Notes under the pieces: generated by a model | What the model was told of the DNA's origin: nothing | The model's input: the letters and a program-made list of their open reading frames with translations, nothing else | The model's database searches: none | NCBI GenBank assembly: GCA_017441385.1 | Contig: JAFRXY010000040.1 | Location: 41,363 to 105,362, forward strand | Direction of reading: 5' to 3' | DNA length: 64,000 nucleotides | Origin: Clostridia bacterium | GTDB taxonomy: Bacteria > Bacillota > Clostridia > Oscillospirales > Acutalibacteraceae | Part shown: positions 17,261 to 24,942 of the stretch, piece by piece | Layout of the letters: every line of letters starts with the position of its first letter | How positions within the stretch are numbered: the first letter of the stretch is position 1 | Made by a program: the position numbers and the translations under genes

Positions 17261-18037
17261 ATGACATGCCTCGACAGAAAAACGCTGATACTGATACCGG
17301 CCTTCAATGAAGAAGGAAGCATAGCGAAGGTCATTAAAAATATCAAAAACGAGTGCGGCAAAGTTGATATTCTGGTGATCAACGACGGGTCGCGCGACAA
17401 GACCGCGGAGGTGGCGGAGAACGCCGGCGCGATAGTGGTTTCGCATATCTATAATATGGGCTACGGCGTATCGCTCCAGACGGGGTACAAGTACGCGGTG
17501 GATCACGACTATGAATTCATCATTCAGATGGACGCGGACGGACAGCACGATGTATGCAATATCGGCACAATTTACAACAAACTGATACACGGAAAGCATG
17601 CGTATGACATTGTAATCGGTTCACGGTTCATCGGCGAGCGCCAAAGCAGCATGAAAGTGGGCATTGCGAAGAAGGTAGCGATCGGGTTTTTCAACATGGC
17701 GATCAGGCTGGTGACACGGAAGCAATTCACCGACCCGACGTCAGGATTGCAGGGGCTGAGCCGAAGGGCCTTCACGGCGTATTCATTGTATGATAATTTC
17801 GACACGAATTATCCGGATGCGAATATCATCACGAAGATGCTGCTGAACGGATATTGGATGCGGGAGGTTCCGTCGGTGATGCATGAGCGGGTGACGGGAG
17901 TGAGTATGCATAGCGGGTTGCGGAAGAATATTGAATACATGTTTACGGTGACGTTGAATATACTGGTGGTTGTGATGCAGTTTTATCTGATAAAGAAAGG
18001 GCATAAGGACATTACGGAAGAGCTGGATTTGACATAG
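17261..18037 (+). CDS. Dolichol-phosphate-mannose-synthase-like GT2 (polyprenyl-phosphate sugar transferase)
   Basis: The 258-residue protein has the DPM1/GtrB-type GT2 pattern: LILIPAFNEEGSIAKVI, ILVINDGSRDKT, GYGVSLQTGYKYA and the metal site QMDADGQHD (about residues 92-100), then an IGSRF block. A single hydrophobic stretch near the C-terminus (about 225-245) may anchor it. Such enzymes load a sugar onto polyprenyl phosphate on the cytoplasmic side. The start ATG at 17261 follows GGAGG by nine bases; the earlier in-frame ATG at 17210 has none. As last gene of the Pel-like run it could supply a lipid-linked sugar to the GT-C-like protein upstream. That pairing is an inference from known GT-C logic. 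Confidence 0.8.
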   Translation: MTCLDRKTLILIPAFNEEGSIAKVIKNIKNECGKVDILVINDGSRDKTAEVAENAGAIVVSHIYNMGYGVSLQTGYKYAVDHDYEFIIQMDADGQHDVCNIGTIYNKLIHGKHAYDIVIGSRFIGERQSSMKVGIAKKVAIGFFNMAIRLVTRKQFTDPTSGLQGLSRRAFTAYSLYDNFDTNYPDANIITKMLLNGYWMREVPSVMHERVTGVSMHSGLRKNIEYMFTVTLNILVVVMQFYLIKKGHKDITEELDLT

Positions 18038-18221
18038 GAGGGAAAGAAAAAGTATTATTTTTTAAACTTTCCTTTGCCGCCAACAATTGCATGCTCTCTC
18101 TCTGCATGATTCCAAACCTTCGGATAAAAATAGTACGGGTATTCTTTTTGAACGGCATGTCGCTCAATCAACTTGCCGCCATGAAAATATCCTGTATCAA
18201 ACTGCAAGGGACGGTACGACA

Positions 18222-18554
18222 ATGAACAGAAAATTCCGCATTCTCTGCGCTGCTGCCGCTCTGTCACTCATGGTTCTTCCCGTGAGCTGCGGAACGACTC
18301 GCAACGGAACAACTTCCAACGGTATGAATCAGAATGGCATCTACGACGGCTCCAACGGCCGGAATGCCCTTAACGGCGCCGGTCAGCTGATTGATGACAC
18401 GGGCGACGCTATCGAAAGAGGTGCCGACAGCATTCAGCGCGGTCTGGATCATATGGACGATGGAATGACAGACAATTCCACAGTTTCCACCACATTTTCC
18501 ACAACGACCAACACAACCACAACCACCACACGCGCACCGGCTTCCAAGAGATAG
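18222..18554 (+). CDS. Small Thr/Asn-rich predicted lipoprotein
   Basis: The predicted protein has 110 residues. It starts with a basic n-region (MNRKFR), a hydrophobic core and LMVLPVSC, a plausible though not ideal lipobox with Cys23. The mature part is low in complexity: Asn/Gly-rich at first, then IERGADSIQRGLDHMDDG, then a run of Ser/Thr ending TTTTTTRAPASKR. I do not recognise the family. The longer open frame starts at 18087 but has no ribosome site; the ATG at 18222 has AAGGGA about 11 bases upstream. It lies 184 bases after the last Pel-like gene and is closed by a good terminator, so its relation to that locus is uncertain. Confidence 0.6.
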   Translation: MNRKFRILCAAAALSLMVLPVSCGTTRNGTTSNGMNQNGIYDGSNGRNALNGAGQLIDDTGDAIERGADSIQRGLDHMDDGMTDNSTVSTTFSTTTNTTTTTTRAPASKR

Positions 18555-18592
18555 GCTTTTCGCCTGAGCTAAAGTCCATTCATGCCAAAAAA

Positions 18593-18650
18593 CGGACGGC
18601 ACGTCCTTCGCCTTGCAAGGCAAAGCAGACGCGCCGTCCGATTTTATTTT
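18593..18650 (+). terminator. Rho-independent terminator after the small lipoprotein gene
   Basis: CGGACGGCACGTC pairs with GACGCGCCGTCCG (13 bp, one A-C mismatch) around a loop that contains the self-complementary GCCTTGCAAGGC, and is followed by ATTTTATTTT. It may also stop ilvE transcripts coming the other way, as the left arm is preceded by an A-run. Confidence 0.8.
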
Positions 18651-18673
18651 GTATTCACAATTATTGACAATAT

Positions 18674-18776
18674 TATACTCAATAACGATTTAGCGTGCCG
18701 CCTCGGACTTCACAAAAACCATATATGAAAGTTTTTGCTCGTCCTCGGCTGGCAGCTATTGCCGTTATTGAGTATA
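18674..18776 (+). mobile_element. MITE-like 103-bp palindromic element, copy 1
   Basis: The element runs from TATACTCAATAACG to its exact reverse complement CGTTATTGAGTATA, with partly complementary inner arms (CAAAAAC near GTTTTTG, and GCC-CGGAC type blocks). It is identical over 103 bp, in the same orientation, to copies at 28103-28205 and 54974-55076. It carries no coding capacity. The outermost TA at each end could be a target-site duplication as made by IS630/mariner-type transposases. Here it lies just beyond the 3' end of ilvE. Confidence 0.8.
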
Positions 18777-18794
18777 ACAATGTTCAGTGGAAAA

Positions 18795-19862
18795 TTACTT
18801 CACAACCACAGTCCAGCCGAATTCGTCCGGAATTTTGCCGAACTGCATGCCGGTGATCTTGTCGTAGAGCATCTGGGAAATTTCGCCGATTTCGCCGTTG
18901 TTGATGGGAATGATGGTGTCGCCGCACTTCAGCTCGCCCACAGGGGAAATGACCGCCGCCGTGCCGGTGCCGAACATCTCTTTGAATTCGCCCTTCGCGT
19001 TGGCTTCAATGAGTTCCTCAACGGTGATAAGGCGCTCGGAAACCTTGTAGCCCATGGTCTTCAGCACTTCAATAACCGACTTTCTCGTAATGCCCGGGAG
19101 AATGGAACCGCGAAGCACAGGAGTGACAATCTCGTCGCCCAGCACGAAGAAGACATTCATCGCGCCGACTTCCTCGATGTACTTGCGCTCCACGCCGTCC
19201 AGCCAGAGAACCTGACTGTAGCCCTGCTCCGCCGCGACGTCCTGCGCCTTGAGGGAAGCGGCGTAATTGCCGCCGGTCTTTGCGTAGCCTGTGCCGCCGA
19301 TGACAGCGCGGACATACTTGGTTTCCACATAAATCTTCACCGGAGCCAGACCGCCGGCATAGTAGGAACCGGAGGGGCTCATGATGATGATGAACTTGTA
19401 CTCGGTGGAAGTATGTGCGCCCAGTGCGTCCTCGGTGCCGATGATGAAGGGACGGATGTAGAGCGAAGCGCCGTCGGTATGGGGAACCCAGTCGCTGTCG
19501 ATGTCAACCAGCATTTCGGTCGCCTTCTCGGCAAGCTCCTCGTCGATGAGCGGAATGCTCAGACGGTCGTTGGAACTGTTAAGACGGGCGAAATTCTGAT
19601 CGGGGCGGAAAAGTCTGATCTTGCCGTCCACGCCGCGGTATGCCTTCATACCTTCAAAAACTTCCTGGCTGTAGTGCAGGCACATGCAGGCAGGCGTGAG
19701 ATCGAGCGGGCCGTAGGGGACAATGCGGGGATCATGCCAGTGTCCGTCGGTGTAATCCATGACGAACATGTGATCGGTGAATATCTTGCCGAAGCCTAAT
19801 TTGCTCTCGTCAGCGGGCTTCTGCTTGGGATTCTGGGTCAACTGAACCTTGATTTCTTCCAT
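18795..19862 (-). CDS. ilvE: Branched-chain amino acid aminotransferase
   Basis: The 355-residue PLP enzyme is of fold type IV, BCAT (IlvE) class. It interconverts Leu, Ile or Val and their 2-oxo acids using 2-oxoglutarate/Glu, in the cytoplasm. Diagnostic pieces are HYSQEVFEGMKAYRG near residue 65, YIRPFIIGTE (about 135), the PLP-lysine block AKTGGNY with Lys195, and FGTGTAAVISPVG (about 310) for cofactor phosphate binding. Length is that of the larger BCAT subgroup. Its start is supported by GAGGAG ten bases upstream. It is a single-gene unit with its own promoter. No ilv or leu genes lie beside it. Confidence 0.95.
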   Translation of the reverse strand: MEEIKVQLTQNPKQKPADESKLGFGKIFTDHMFVMDYTDGHWHDPRIVPYGPLDLTPACMCLHYSQEVFEGMKAYRGVDGKIRLFRPDQNFARLNSSNDRLSIPLIDEELAEKATEMLVDIDSDWVPHTDGASLYIRPFIIGTEDALGAHTSTEYKFIIIMSPSGSYYAGGLAPVKIYVETKYVRAVIGGTGYAKTGGNYAASLKAQDVAAEQGYSQVLWLDGVERKYIEEVGAMNVFFVLGDEIVTPVLRGSILPGITRKSVIEVLKTMGYKVSERLITVEELIEANAKGEFKEMFGTGTAAVISPVGELKCGDTIIPINNGEIGEISQMLYDKITGMQFGKIPDEFGWTVVVK

Positions 19863-19949
19863 GGTAAAACACTCCTCAAATAGATAATATCACTTGGATA
19901 AACAAATCATTGACAGCTGAACAGCCGCAAGATTCGCTGATTACATTCA

Positions 19950-19978
19950 ATTATAACACCCGATTGCCTGTTTTGCAA
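19950..19978 (-). promoter_or_regulatory. Promoter of ilvE
   Basis: On the minus strand TTGCAA (19978-19973) and TATAAT (19955-19950) are separated by 17 bases, with transcription toward ilvE. The leader would be about 80 bases. I looked for T-box features in it and saw none. The -35 hexamer is palindromic. Confidence 0.65.
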
Positions 19979-20039
19979 GTTCTTTGTATAAATAATTCAT
20001 AACACAACTAGCAACTAGTGTTTGATACGGAGGTAGAAG

Positions 20040-20130
20040 GCAGGAGGGAGAAGGGAGAAGGGAAAGGCGCGAAGCGCTCCTTCGTTATGAAGTGTTCACT
20101 ATTCACTATTCACCATTCACCATTCACTGA
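20040..20130 (-). repeat. Heptanucleotide repeats flanking a small GC hairpin
   Basis: Read on the minus strand, four to five heptads of the type GTGAATA/GTGAATG lead to a GGAGCGCTTCGCGCC palindrome and then pyrimidine-rich heptads (CTTCTCC type). The same kind of composite occurs at 44341-44424, 44935-45037 and 53558-53621. Here the heptads encode the last codons and the stop of folK. Confidence 0.7.
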
Positions 20131-20623
20131 CGTTTCTGAGGTTGTCGGGGAGATACACTTCAATCCGCTGATCGGCGACCTTGGGAAGAGAATCGCAGAA
20201 GGGCAGTCCAAGAGCGGTTCCTTCCGGATAGAGGTCGAGCAGGGGGTGAAGCACGAAGGCGCGGCGCAGGATGCCGGGGTGGGGAAGGGTCAGCTCGTCC
20301 GTGGAAAGAACAGCGCCTTCATACAGCAGCAGGTCAATGTCCACCGTGCGGGGGGCTTTGAAGCCGGGACGCGTCCGGCCGAGCGCCGATTCCATCCCCA
20401 GACAGGCGCCCAGCAGGGCGGCGGGGGAGAGGCGTGTGTCGATTTCGGCGGCGCAGTTGATGTAGGGCGGCTGCGGCGCTGCCACTTCCACCGCTTCGGT
20501 CAGGTAATAGCGGGAGATTCTCAGCAGCCGCGTGCCGCAGAGATTGGCAATGGCGGCCAGCGCGGCGCGGATATTTCCGCAGGGGTCGCCGAGATTCCCG
20601 CCCAGTCCGAGAACAGCCTTCAT
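20117..20623 (-). CDS. folK: 6-hydroxymethyl-7,8-dihydropterin pyrophosphokinase
   Basis: The 168-residue HPPK transfers pyrophosphate from ATP to hydroxymethyl-dihydropterin in folate synthesis. It has the N-terminal LGLGGNLGD, the PPYINCAAEI segment and the highly conserved RTRPGFKAPRTVDIDLLLY (about residues 84-102), with the ATP- and Mg-binding Asp pair in DIDLL. The start ATG at 20623 has GGGAGG seven bases upstream and overlaps the folB stop by four bases, so folB-folK are coupled. The last codons (SEW) and stop fall within a heptanucleotide repeat, so the C-terminus seems to have been set by the repeat. folP and other folate genes are not adjacent. Confidence 0.93.
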   Translation of the reverse strand: MKAVLGLGGNLGDPCGNIRAALAAIANLCGTRLLRISRYYLTEAVEVAAPQPPYINCAAEIDTRLSPAALLGACLGMESALGRTRPGFKAPRTVDIDLLLYEGAVLSTDELTLPHPGILRRAFVLHPLLDLYPEGTALGLPFCDSLPKVADQRIEVYLPDNLRNVSEW

Positions 20624-20994
20624 CTCAATACCTCCCTTGCCCTGCGGATGGTGACGGCGGCGTATGCAATATCGCATTTCACCGGCGCGTGCGGTTTTTT
20701 GAGGGTGACTTCCACCTCGCTCACCTTCTCGAATTGCCTGAGAATCGAATCGCACACCACCTGCGCGGCGCGTTCGATGAGGTCAAATGTGTTTTCCGTC
20801 ATGGCTCTGCAGGCGCAGTTGCAGACTTCATCGTAATTCACGGTATCTTCCACCCTGTCGGTCAGGCAGGGAATGAGAAAATCGCCGTACAGCGCGATGT
20901 CCAGATAGAAATACTGCCCCTGCCGCTTTTCCTCCGGCAGTACTCCGTGATAGGCGAATACCTTCAGATCTTTTACCGAAATACAATCCTGCAT
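20620..20994 (-). CDS. folB: Dihydroneopterin aldolase
   Basis: The 124-residue protein matches FolB, which cleaves 7,8-dihydroneopterin to 6-hydroxymethyl-7,8-dihydropterin and glycolaldehyde, forming the substrate for FolK. The conserved FAYHGVLPEEKRQGQ (about residues 13-27), the NYDEVC segment and the C-terminal KPHAPV block are all visible; the last contains the catalytic Lys expected of the family. The start is set by AGGAG nine bases before the ATG at 20994; ATG codons further upstream lack a site. It overlaps folK by four bases. The divergent neighbour is the MutS-like gene. Confidence 0.93.
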   Translation of the reverse strand: MQDCISVKDLKVFAYHGVLPEEKRQGQYFYLDIALYGDFLIPCLTDRVEDTVNYDEVCNCACRAMTENTFDLIERAAQVVCDSILRQFEKVSEVEVTLKKPHAPVKCDIAYAAVTIRRAREVLR

Positions 20995-21075
20995 GTTTTT
21001 CTTCTCCTTGCGCGTCATGGATTCAGCATTATTTTTACGATTTTTAATATAATTCAGATCATTTTCAGATAGTTG

Positions 21076-21084
21076 TGTTATAAT
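21076..21084 (+). promoter_or_regulatory. Extended -10 promoter of the MutS-like gene
   Basis: TGTTATAAT is an extended -10 element (TG at 21076-21077, TATAAT at 21079-21084). I see no good -35 hexamer. The leader would be about 140 bases; within it a GGGAAAAGC near the start can pair with GCTTTTCCC near the end. Confidence 0.5.
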
Positions 21085-21232
21085 CATGGTATCAAAGGGA
21101 AAAGCAAAAAAGAAATTTCCTGTAACCTGTATCATATACCAACAGGACGCTTCTGTCAATAGCCAACGGAAACCGTGCCGTCTGTCTCTGGCTTTTCCCT
21201 TCCCATTTCACAAAAAAACGGAGTTGATTCAA

Positions 21233-22933
21233 ATGGCGGATTTCAGTCTGATGTGGCCTTCGGACTGCCCGAGGGAATGCAAGGTGCTGAGCGAGGAAGC
21301 GTGCAACGATCTTTCTCTGGAACTCTTCTGTTCGCGGCTTACCAAAAAGGAATACGATCACAATGTCATGTTCAAAATGCTCAGGGAAATGCCGTCCGAA
21401 GCGAGAGTGGTGAAATACCGTGTGGACGTGTTCGACGACATTCTCCGGCACCCCCGTCTCCGGCAGAATGTGGCGGAGCTTCTGGAACGGCTGGAATTCC
21501 TCAAGAGCCTGCACAAGCACGCCCGCGACAAGGAATCGTCGAGCATCTGGCAGATCATCAACCGTCTGAATGAATTGGATTCCTACATCGACTGCGTGAC
21601 CGGCATCAAGACAACGCTGGAGAACAGCGAGATTCATTCCGAGGGTCTGCGCAAGCTGCTGGAACTGGTGAATCGCATTCATTCCGACAGCGGATTTCCC
21701 GCGCTGAAAGAGGACATCAAGCGGGTTGTCAACGATACCGGCAGGATTAAGAGCATTACGCTGGGGGTCAATCTCAACCGCTCGCTGTCCCCTGTGGAAG
21801 TGGGGGTGGTTTCGATCAATAACAAGCCCTACACCCGCGCCGGCGTGCTTGCCAATTTCTATGAATTCGCCTCCCAGAAGGAAGGGCTTCACGACGGAAC
21901 GGGCGGGGATTCGATGAAATTCCACGCGCCGAAGGCCGGCAATGGCGTTCCTACCATTTCAAGGCAGGCGACTTCCAAGAATCTGGCGGTGCTCTCAGGG
22001 CTTGCAAAGGTATATGTGTCGGACAATGCCGAGGGCAATCCCCTGATGAACAATCTCAACGAGGTCATCACCGACATGCTCAAGCCCGTCGTGCGCAAGC
22101 TCAACGATGTGCTTGCCAAATATGTGGACGTGGGCGGCTATTCGCTGCTCTCGCTGATACCCGAACTGACATTCTATCTGAAATGGGCGGAGCTGGTGGA
22201 GCAGCTCACCGCCGCCGGCATTCAGATGTGCAAGCCGGAAATCCTTCCCGAGGGACGACGGGAATTTTACGCCGAGGGGCTGTATAATATCAAACTGGGT
22301 CTGAAAAAGCTGGACGGCGAACCGATCGATATCGTGACCAACGGACTTGACTTCCGGCCGGAGCGGAGAATCTACATCATGACCGGCCCCAACCGCGGCG
22401 GCAAGACCACCTTCACGCAGGCGATAGGGCTGATTTTCCTGCTGGCGCAGCACGGCATCTATGTTCCCGCCAAGCGGTGCGTTCTTTCTCCCGCCGACAA
22501 TATCTACACCCATTTTCCCGCCGACGAGAACAGGACGGTGGATCTCGGCCGACTGGGGGAGGAATCCAAGCGCATGAGCGAAATCTTTACCGAAGCCACC
22601 GACCGCAGCCTGCTGCTGCTCAATGAATCGCTGGCCACCACCAATTTTGAGGAAGGACTGTATATCGCCAGGGACGTTGTGAGGGCGATGCATTACCTCG
22701 GCGCGAGAGCGATCTTCAACACCCATATGCACGATCTCGCCAAGAATCTCGACGAGCTGAACCGTTCCGAGCCGACCGACAGCAATGTCGCCAGCCTGAT
22801 CACCGGCATCGACAACGGCGAGCGCTCCTACAAGGTGTCGCTCGCGCCGCCCTGCGGTCAGAGCTATGCCCGCGACATCGCCAGAAAGTACGGCGTCACC
22901 TTCGACCAGTTGAAAGAAAAGATCAGGAAGTAG
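21233..22933 (+). CDS. MutS-like ATPase lacking the mismatch-recognition domain
   Basis: The 566-residue protein ends in a MutS domain V ABC-type ATPase: Walker A TGPNRGGKTT (about residues 384-393), a Q-loop region, Walker B LLLLNES (N464-E465) and an H-loop FNTHMHDL. N-terminal to this are helical core/lever-like segments (about 40-340), but the MutS domain I Phe-x-Glu mismatch reader is absent, as is the Smr nuclease of MutS2. The Walker B aspartate is Asn, which I think is usual for this bacterial MutS-related subfamily but should lower or change hydrolysis. The start ATG at 21233 follows GGAG; earlier ATGs are in the leader. Biological role is not known to me; a DNA- or branched-structure-binding ATPase is likely. 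Confidence 0.75.
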   Translation: MADFSLMWPSDCPRECKVLSEEACNDLSLELFCSRLTKKEYDHNVMFKMLREMPSEARVVKYRVDVFDDILRHPRLRQNVAELLERLEFLKSLHKHARDKESSSIWQIINRLNELDSYIDCVTGIKTTLENSEIHSEGLRKLLELVNRIHSDSGFPALKEDIKRVVNDTGRIKSITLGVNLNRSLSPVEVGVVSINNKPYTRAGVLANFYEFASQKEGLHDGTGGDSMKFHAPKAGNGVPTISRQATSKNLAVLSGLAKVYVSDNAEGNPLMNNLNEVITDMLKPVVRKLNDVLAKYVDVGGYSLLSLIPELTFYLKWAELVEQLTAAGIQMCKPEILPEGRREFYAEGLYNIKLGLKKLDGEPIDIVTNGLDFRPERRIYIMTGPNRGGKTTFTQAIGLIFLLAQHGIYVPAKRCVLSPADNIYTHFPADENRTVDLGRLGEESKRMSEIFTEATDRSLLLLNESLATTNFEEGLYIARDVVRAMHYLGARAIFNTHMHDLAKNLDELNRSEPTDSNVASLITGIDNGERSYKVSLAPPCGQSYARDIARKYGVTFDQLKEKIRK

Positions 22934-22952
22934 TTTCTTCCCGTGATGCAAG

Positions 22953-22998
22953 AAAAAAACGCGGCCGGTCTTTTGGGGGAACGGCTGCGTTTTTTTGG
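22953..22998. terminator. Bidirectional terminator between convergent MutS-like and LCP genes
   Basis: AAAAAACGCGGCCGGTC is largely complementary to GAACGGCTGCGTTTTTTT, with an A-run before and a T-run after. It can terminate the MutS-like gene on the plus strand and the LCP gene on the minus strand. Confidence 0.8.
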
Positions 22999-23002
22999 AA
23001 AT

Positions 23003-24328
23003 TCAGTTCTTTTTCTTCTTGTTGTAATTTTTCCTGTCGCTGTCGGCTTTCAGCTCGTCCGACTTCTGCTGGCGGGTGACAAGCGCCTGCGCGGTTTTGT
23101 CTTCGCCGTAGATGAATTGATGGAGGTAGCGGGCGTTCTGATTGAGATTGATTTCCACGTACCAGACGTCTTTGATCTTCTTGTCCGTCCATGCGCCGTC
23201 CATGGGAATGCGCAGTCCCATGGTTTCATAGTGCAGGCTGCCGAGGCCTTCCAGAAGAAGGTCGGTCATTTCGCTGCGGGGAATGTTGGTGGTGATGTTG
23301 GGAGCCGCCACCGCGAGAATCTGCTGCGCTTCAAAGGGAGAAAGATTGCTGCATTTCTTCATGATTTCCTTCAGCACCTTGCGCTGACGGGCGGTGCGGG
23401 CGGTATCGGTGCCGACCTTGCGGATGCGGCAGTAGGACAGCGCCTGCTTGCCGTTGAGATTGTAGGTGCCGGCGGCTTTTAGCCTGTTCTTCTCACCGCC
23501 GGAAACATACTTGTTGAACTGCTCCAGCTCCATCTCCTCGACTTCGATTTCCACGCCGCCAAGGTCGTCCACCACCGCGGCGAATACCGCGTAATCGACG
23601 CAGACATAGCGGTCGATCTTCATGCCGAAATTGGAATAGATGGTTTTCAGCAGCAGTTCGCAGCCTCCGTAGGTGTAGGCCGCGTTGAGTTTGGTTTTCC
23701 TGTGGCCGGGAATCTTGATATACATATCCCGCATGAGCGACGTCATCTTGATTTTTTTGTGTTTGTGGTCGATGGTGAGAATAATCATGCTGTCTGTGCG
23801 GGAAACGCCGTACTTGTCAATGTCGCTGCCGCAGAGAAGAATATTCTTCACCTCGTCGGAATGGGATTCGAAGCTGTCCATTTCCGACCGGCTCACCAGC
23901 ACTTCCACCTTTTCAAAGCTGAGATTGCCCGGAACGTAATTGACCGAATTGGCGATAGAGGACATTCTGTAATATTCGTATACCGTGAAGGCGGCAATGG
24001 ATAGGAACAGCACAGCCGCCACAGCCGCAATGATTTTTTTGACAGGCTTGCGCTCTTTTGGCGCCCTTTTGGTTTCCGACCTTTTTGACACCTTTATGGA
24101 GGACGTTTTTTTATCGGGCGTTTCATTTCCTGCCGCCGCCTGTTCGCCGCCGGCGCCGGTGATGATTTCCGTCAGTTCCCGCACTTCGGGAAGGACTTCC
24201 AGCTTTATGTTGTAGGAGGCGGCCGAAACGCACTGCCTTGCGCTTTCGCCGTTGCCGCCGATGACGATTGCGTCCTCGGACAGGTAGGTATTTTCTGTTT
24301 TCTCATTGGTTTCATTGTCCACCCGCAT
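23003..24328 (-). CDS. LytR-CpsA-Psr (LCP) family cell-wall polymer ligase
   Basis: The protein has a cytoplasmic N-terminus of about 100 residues rich in charge, one membrane helix (about residues 99-118) and an extracellular LCP domain. The domain carries VKNILLCGSD, SRTDSMIILTIDHKHKKIKMTS split by the usual Asp and Arg residues, SLMRDMYI, KLNAAYTYGG and YCRIRKVGTDTARTARQRKVL. These are the LCP pyrophosphate-lipid and Mg-binding motifs. LCP enzymes attach teichoic acids or capsule to peptidoglycan. The frame is open to a TTG at 24343; I favour the ATG at 24328. The gene is monocistronic between its own promoter and terminator. Which glycopolymer it attaches is open; the Pel-like product upstream is one candidate. 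Confidence 0.88.
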   Translation of the reverse strand: MRVDNETNEKTENTYLSEDAIVIGGNGESARQCVSAASYNIKLEVLPEVRELTEIITGAGGEQAAAGNETPDKKTSSIKVSKRSETKRAPKERKPVKKIIAAVAAVLFLSIAAFTVYEYYRMSSIANSVNYVPGNLSFEKVEVLVSRSEMDSFESHSDEVKNILLCGSDIDKYGVSRTDSMIILTIDHKHKKIKMTSLMRDMYIKIPGHRKTKLNAAYTYGGCELLLKTIYSNFGMKIDRYVCVDYAVFAAVVDDLGGVEIEVEEMELEQFNKYVSGGEKNRLKAAGTYNLNGKQALSYCRIRKVGTDTARTARQRKVLKEIMKKCSNLSPFEAQQILAVAAPNITTNIPRSEMTDLLLEGLGSLHYETMGLRIPMDGAWTDKKIKDVWYVEINLNQNARYLHQFIYGEDKTAQALVTRQQKSDELKADSDRKNYNKKKKN

Positions 24329-24360
24329 CACCGCCCTGCGCAATATTCCTGCATAGTTAG

Positions 24361-24390
24361 ATTTTACACCCGGAAAAATGCCCTTGTCAA
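24361..24390 (-). promoter_or_regulatory. Promoter of the LCP gene
   Basis: On the minus strand TTGACA (24390-24385) and TAAAAT (24366-24361) are 18 bases apart. Transcription would begin near 24354, leaving a very short leader, compatible with either the TTG at 24343 or the ATG at 24328. Confidence 0.7.
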
Positions 24391-24535
24391 TCTACATAAA
24401 ATGATTTCTCATACTGTCAATAAAAAATTCATCAAATGTTTATTGAATTTCCCCCTTCGTCAGCGGTATCGGCTCCGGATTGGGAAAAAATCGGAAAAAA
24501 CCGTTAGGAATCAGGCAAAAAAATTCCCGAATCTC

Positions 24536-24565
24536 TTGACGTTGGGGGTTGGAAAGTGCTATACT
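24536..24565 (+). promoter_or_regulatory. Promoter of gatCAB
   Basis: TTGACG (24536-24541) and TATACT (24560-24565) lie 18 bases apart, with an extended -10 TG at 24557-24558. The leader to gatC is about 55 bases. Confidence 0.75.
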
Positions 24566-24628
24566 ATTTGACAAAAAAATTTGCCTGACAGGCGGATAAG
24601 GATATTCCCGGAAAGGAGAAACGAAAAC

Positions 24629-24916
24629 ATGGTCATCACCGACGAACTGGTTACCTATCTGGAGGCGCTGGGCCGGATTAAGCTGCCGGAGGAAAGCCGC
24701 GCGAAGGCGCAGAGCGATTTGCAGGAGATTTTGCAGTATATCGACACGCTGTCCGAGCTGGACACGGAGGGCATCGAACCCATGAGCCACGCCCTGCCGC
24801 TCACCAACGTCATGCGGGAGGACGAAGTGCAGCCTTCCGCGCCGACGGAGGAAGTGCTTGCCAACGCGCCCGTGAAGAAGGACGGCTACTTCCTCGTGCC
24901 GCGCTCCTTTGAATAA
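24629..24916 (+). CDS. gatC: Asp/Glu-tRNA amidotransferase subunit C
   Basis: This 95-residue subunit stabilises GatA and threads around the GatAB interface in the amidotransferase that converts Glu-tRNA(Gln) and Asp-tRNA(Asn) to Gln- and Asn-tRNA. It shows the conserved helical start (ITDELVTYLEALGRIKL), LQEILQYIDTLSELDTEG and the C-terminal PVKKDGYFLVPRSFE, where the last motif is diagnostic. An AAGGAG site is 11 bases before the ATG at 24629. The gene leads the gatCAB operon; gatA begins 26 bases later. Presence of GatCAB suggests the organism lacks GlnRS or AsnRS for direct charging. Confidence 0.95.
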   Translation: MVITDELVTYLEALGRIKLPEESRAKAQSDLQEILQYIDTLSELDTEGIEPMSHALPLTNVMREDEVQPSAPTEEVLANAPVKKDGYFLVPRSFE

Positions 24917-24942
24917 GCGGAAGAAAGGAAGGATATAAAACT

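Noticed and set aside
18055..18267. 70-codon minus-strand frame with an end rich in Tyr, Lys and Gly
   Set aside because: It might be a fragment of a decayed gene, but no start site or family is recognisable and it overlaps the start of the small lipoprotein gene.
19863..19949. T-box or leader-peptide attenuator for ilvE
   Set aside because: The leader is short, without the T-box core sequence or a run of branched-chain codons before a terminator.
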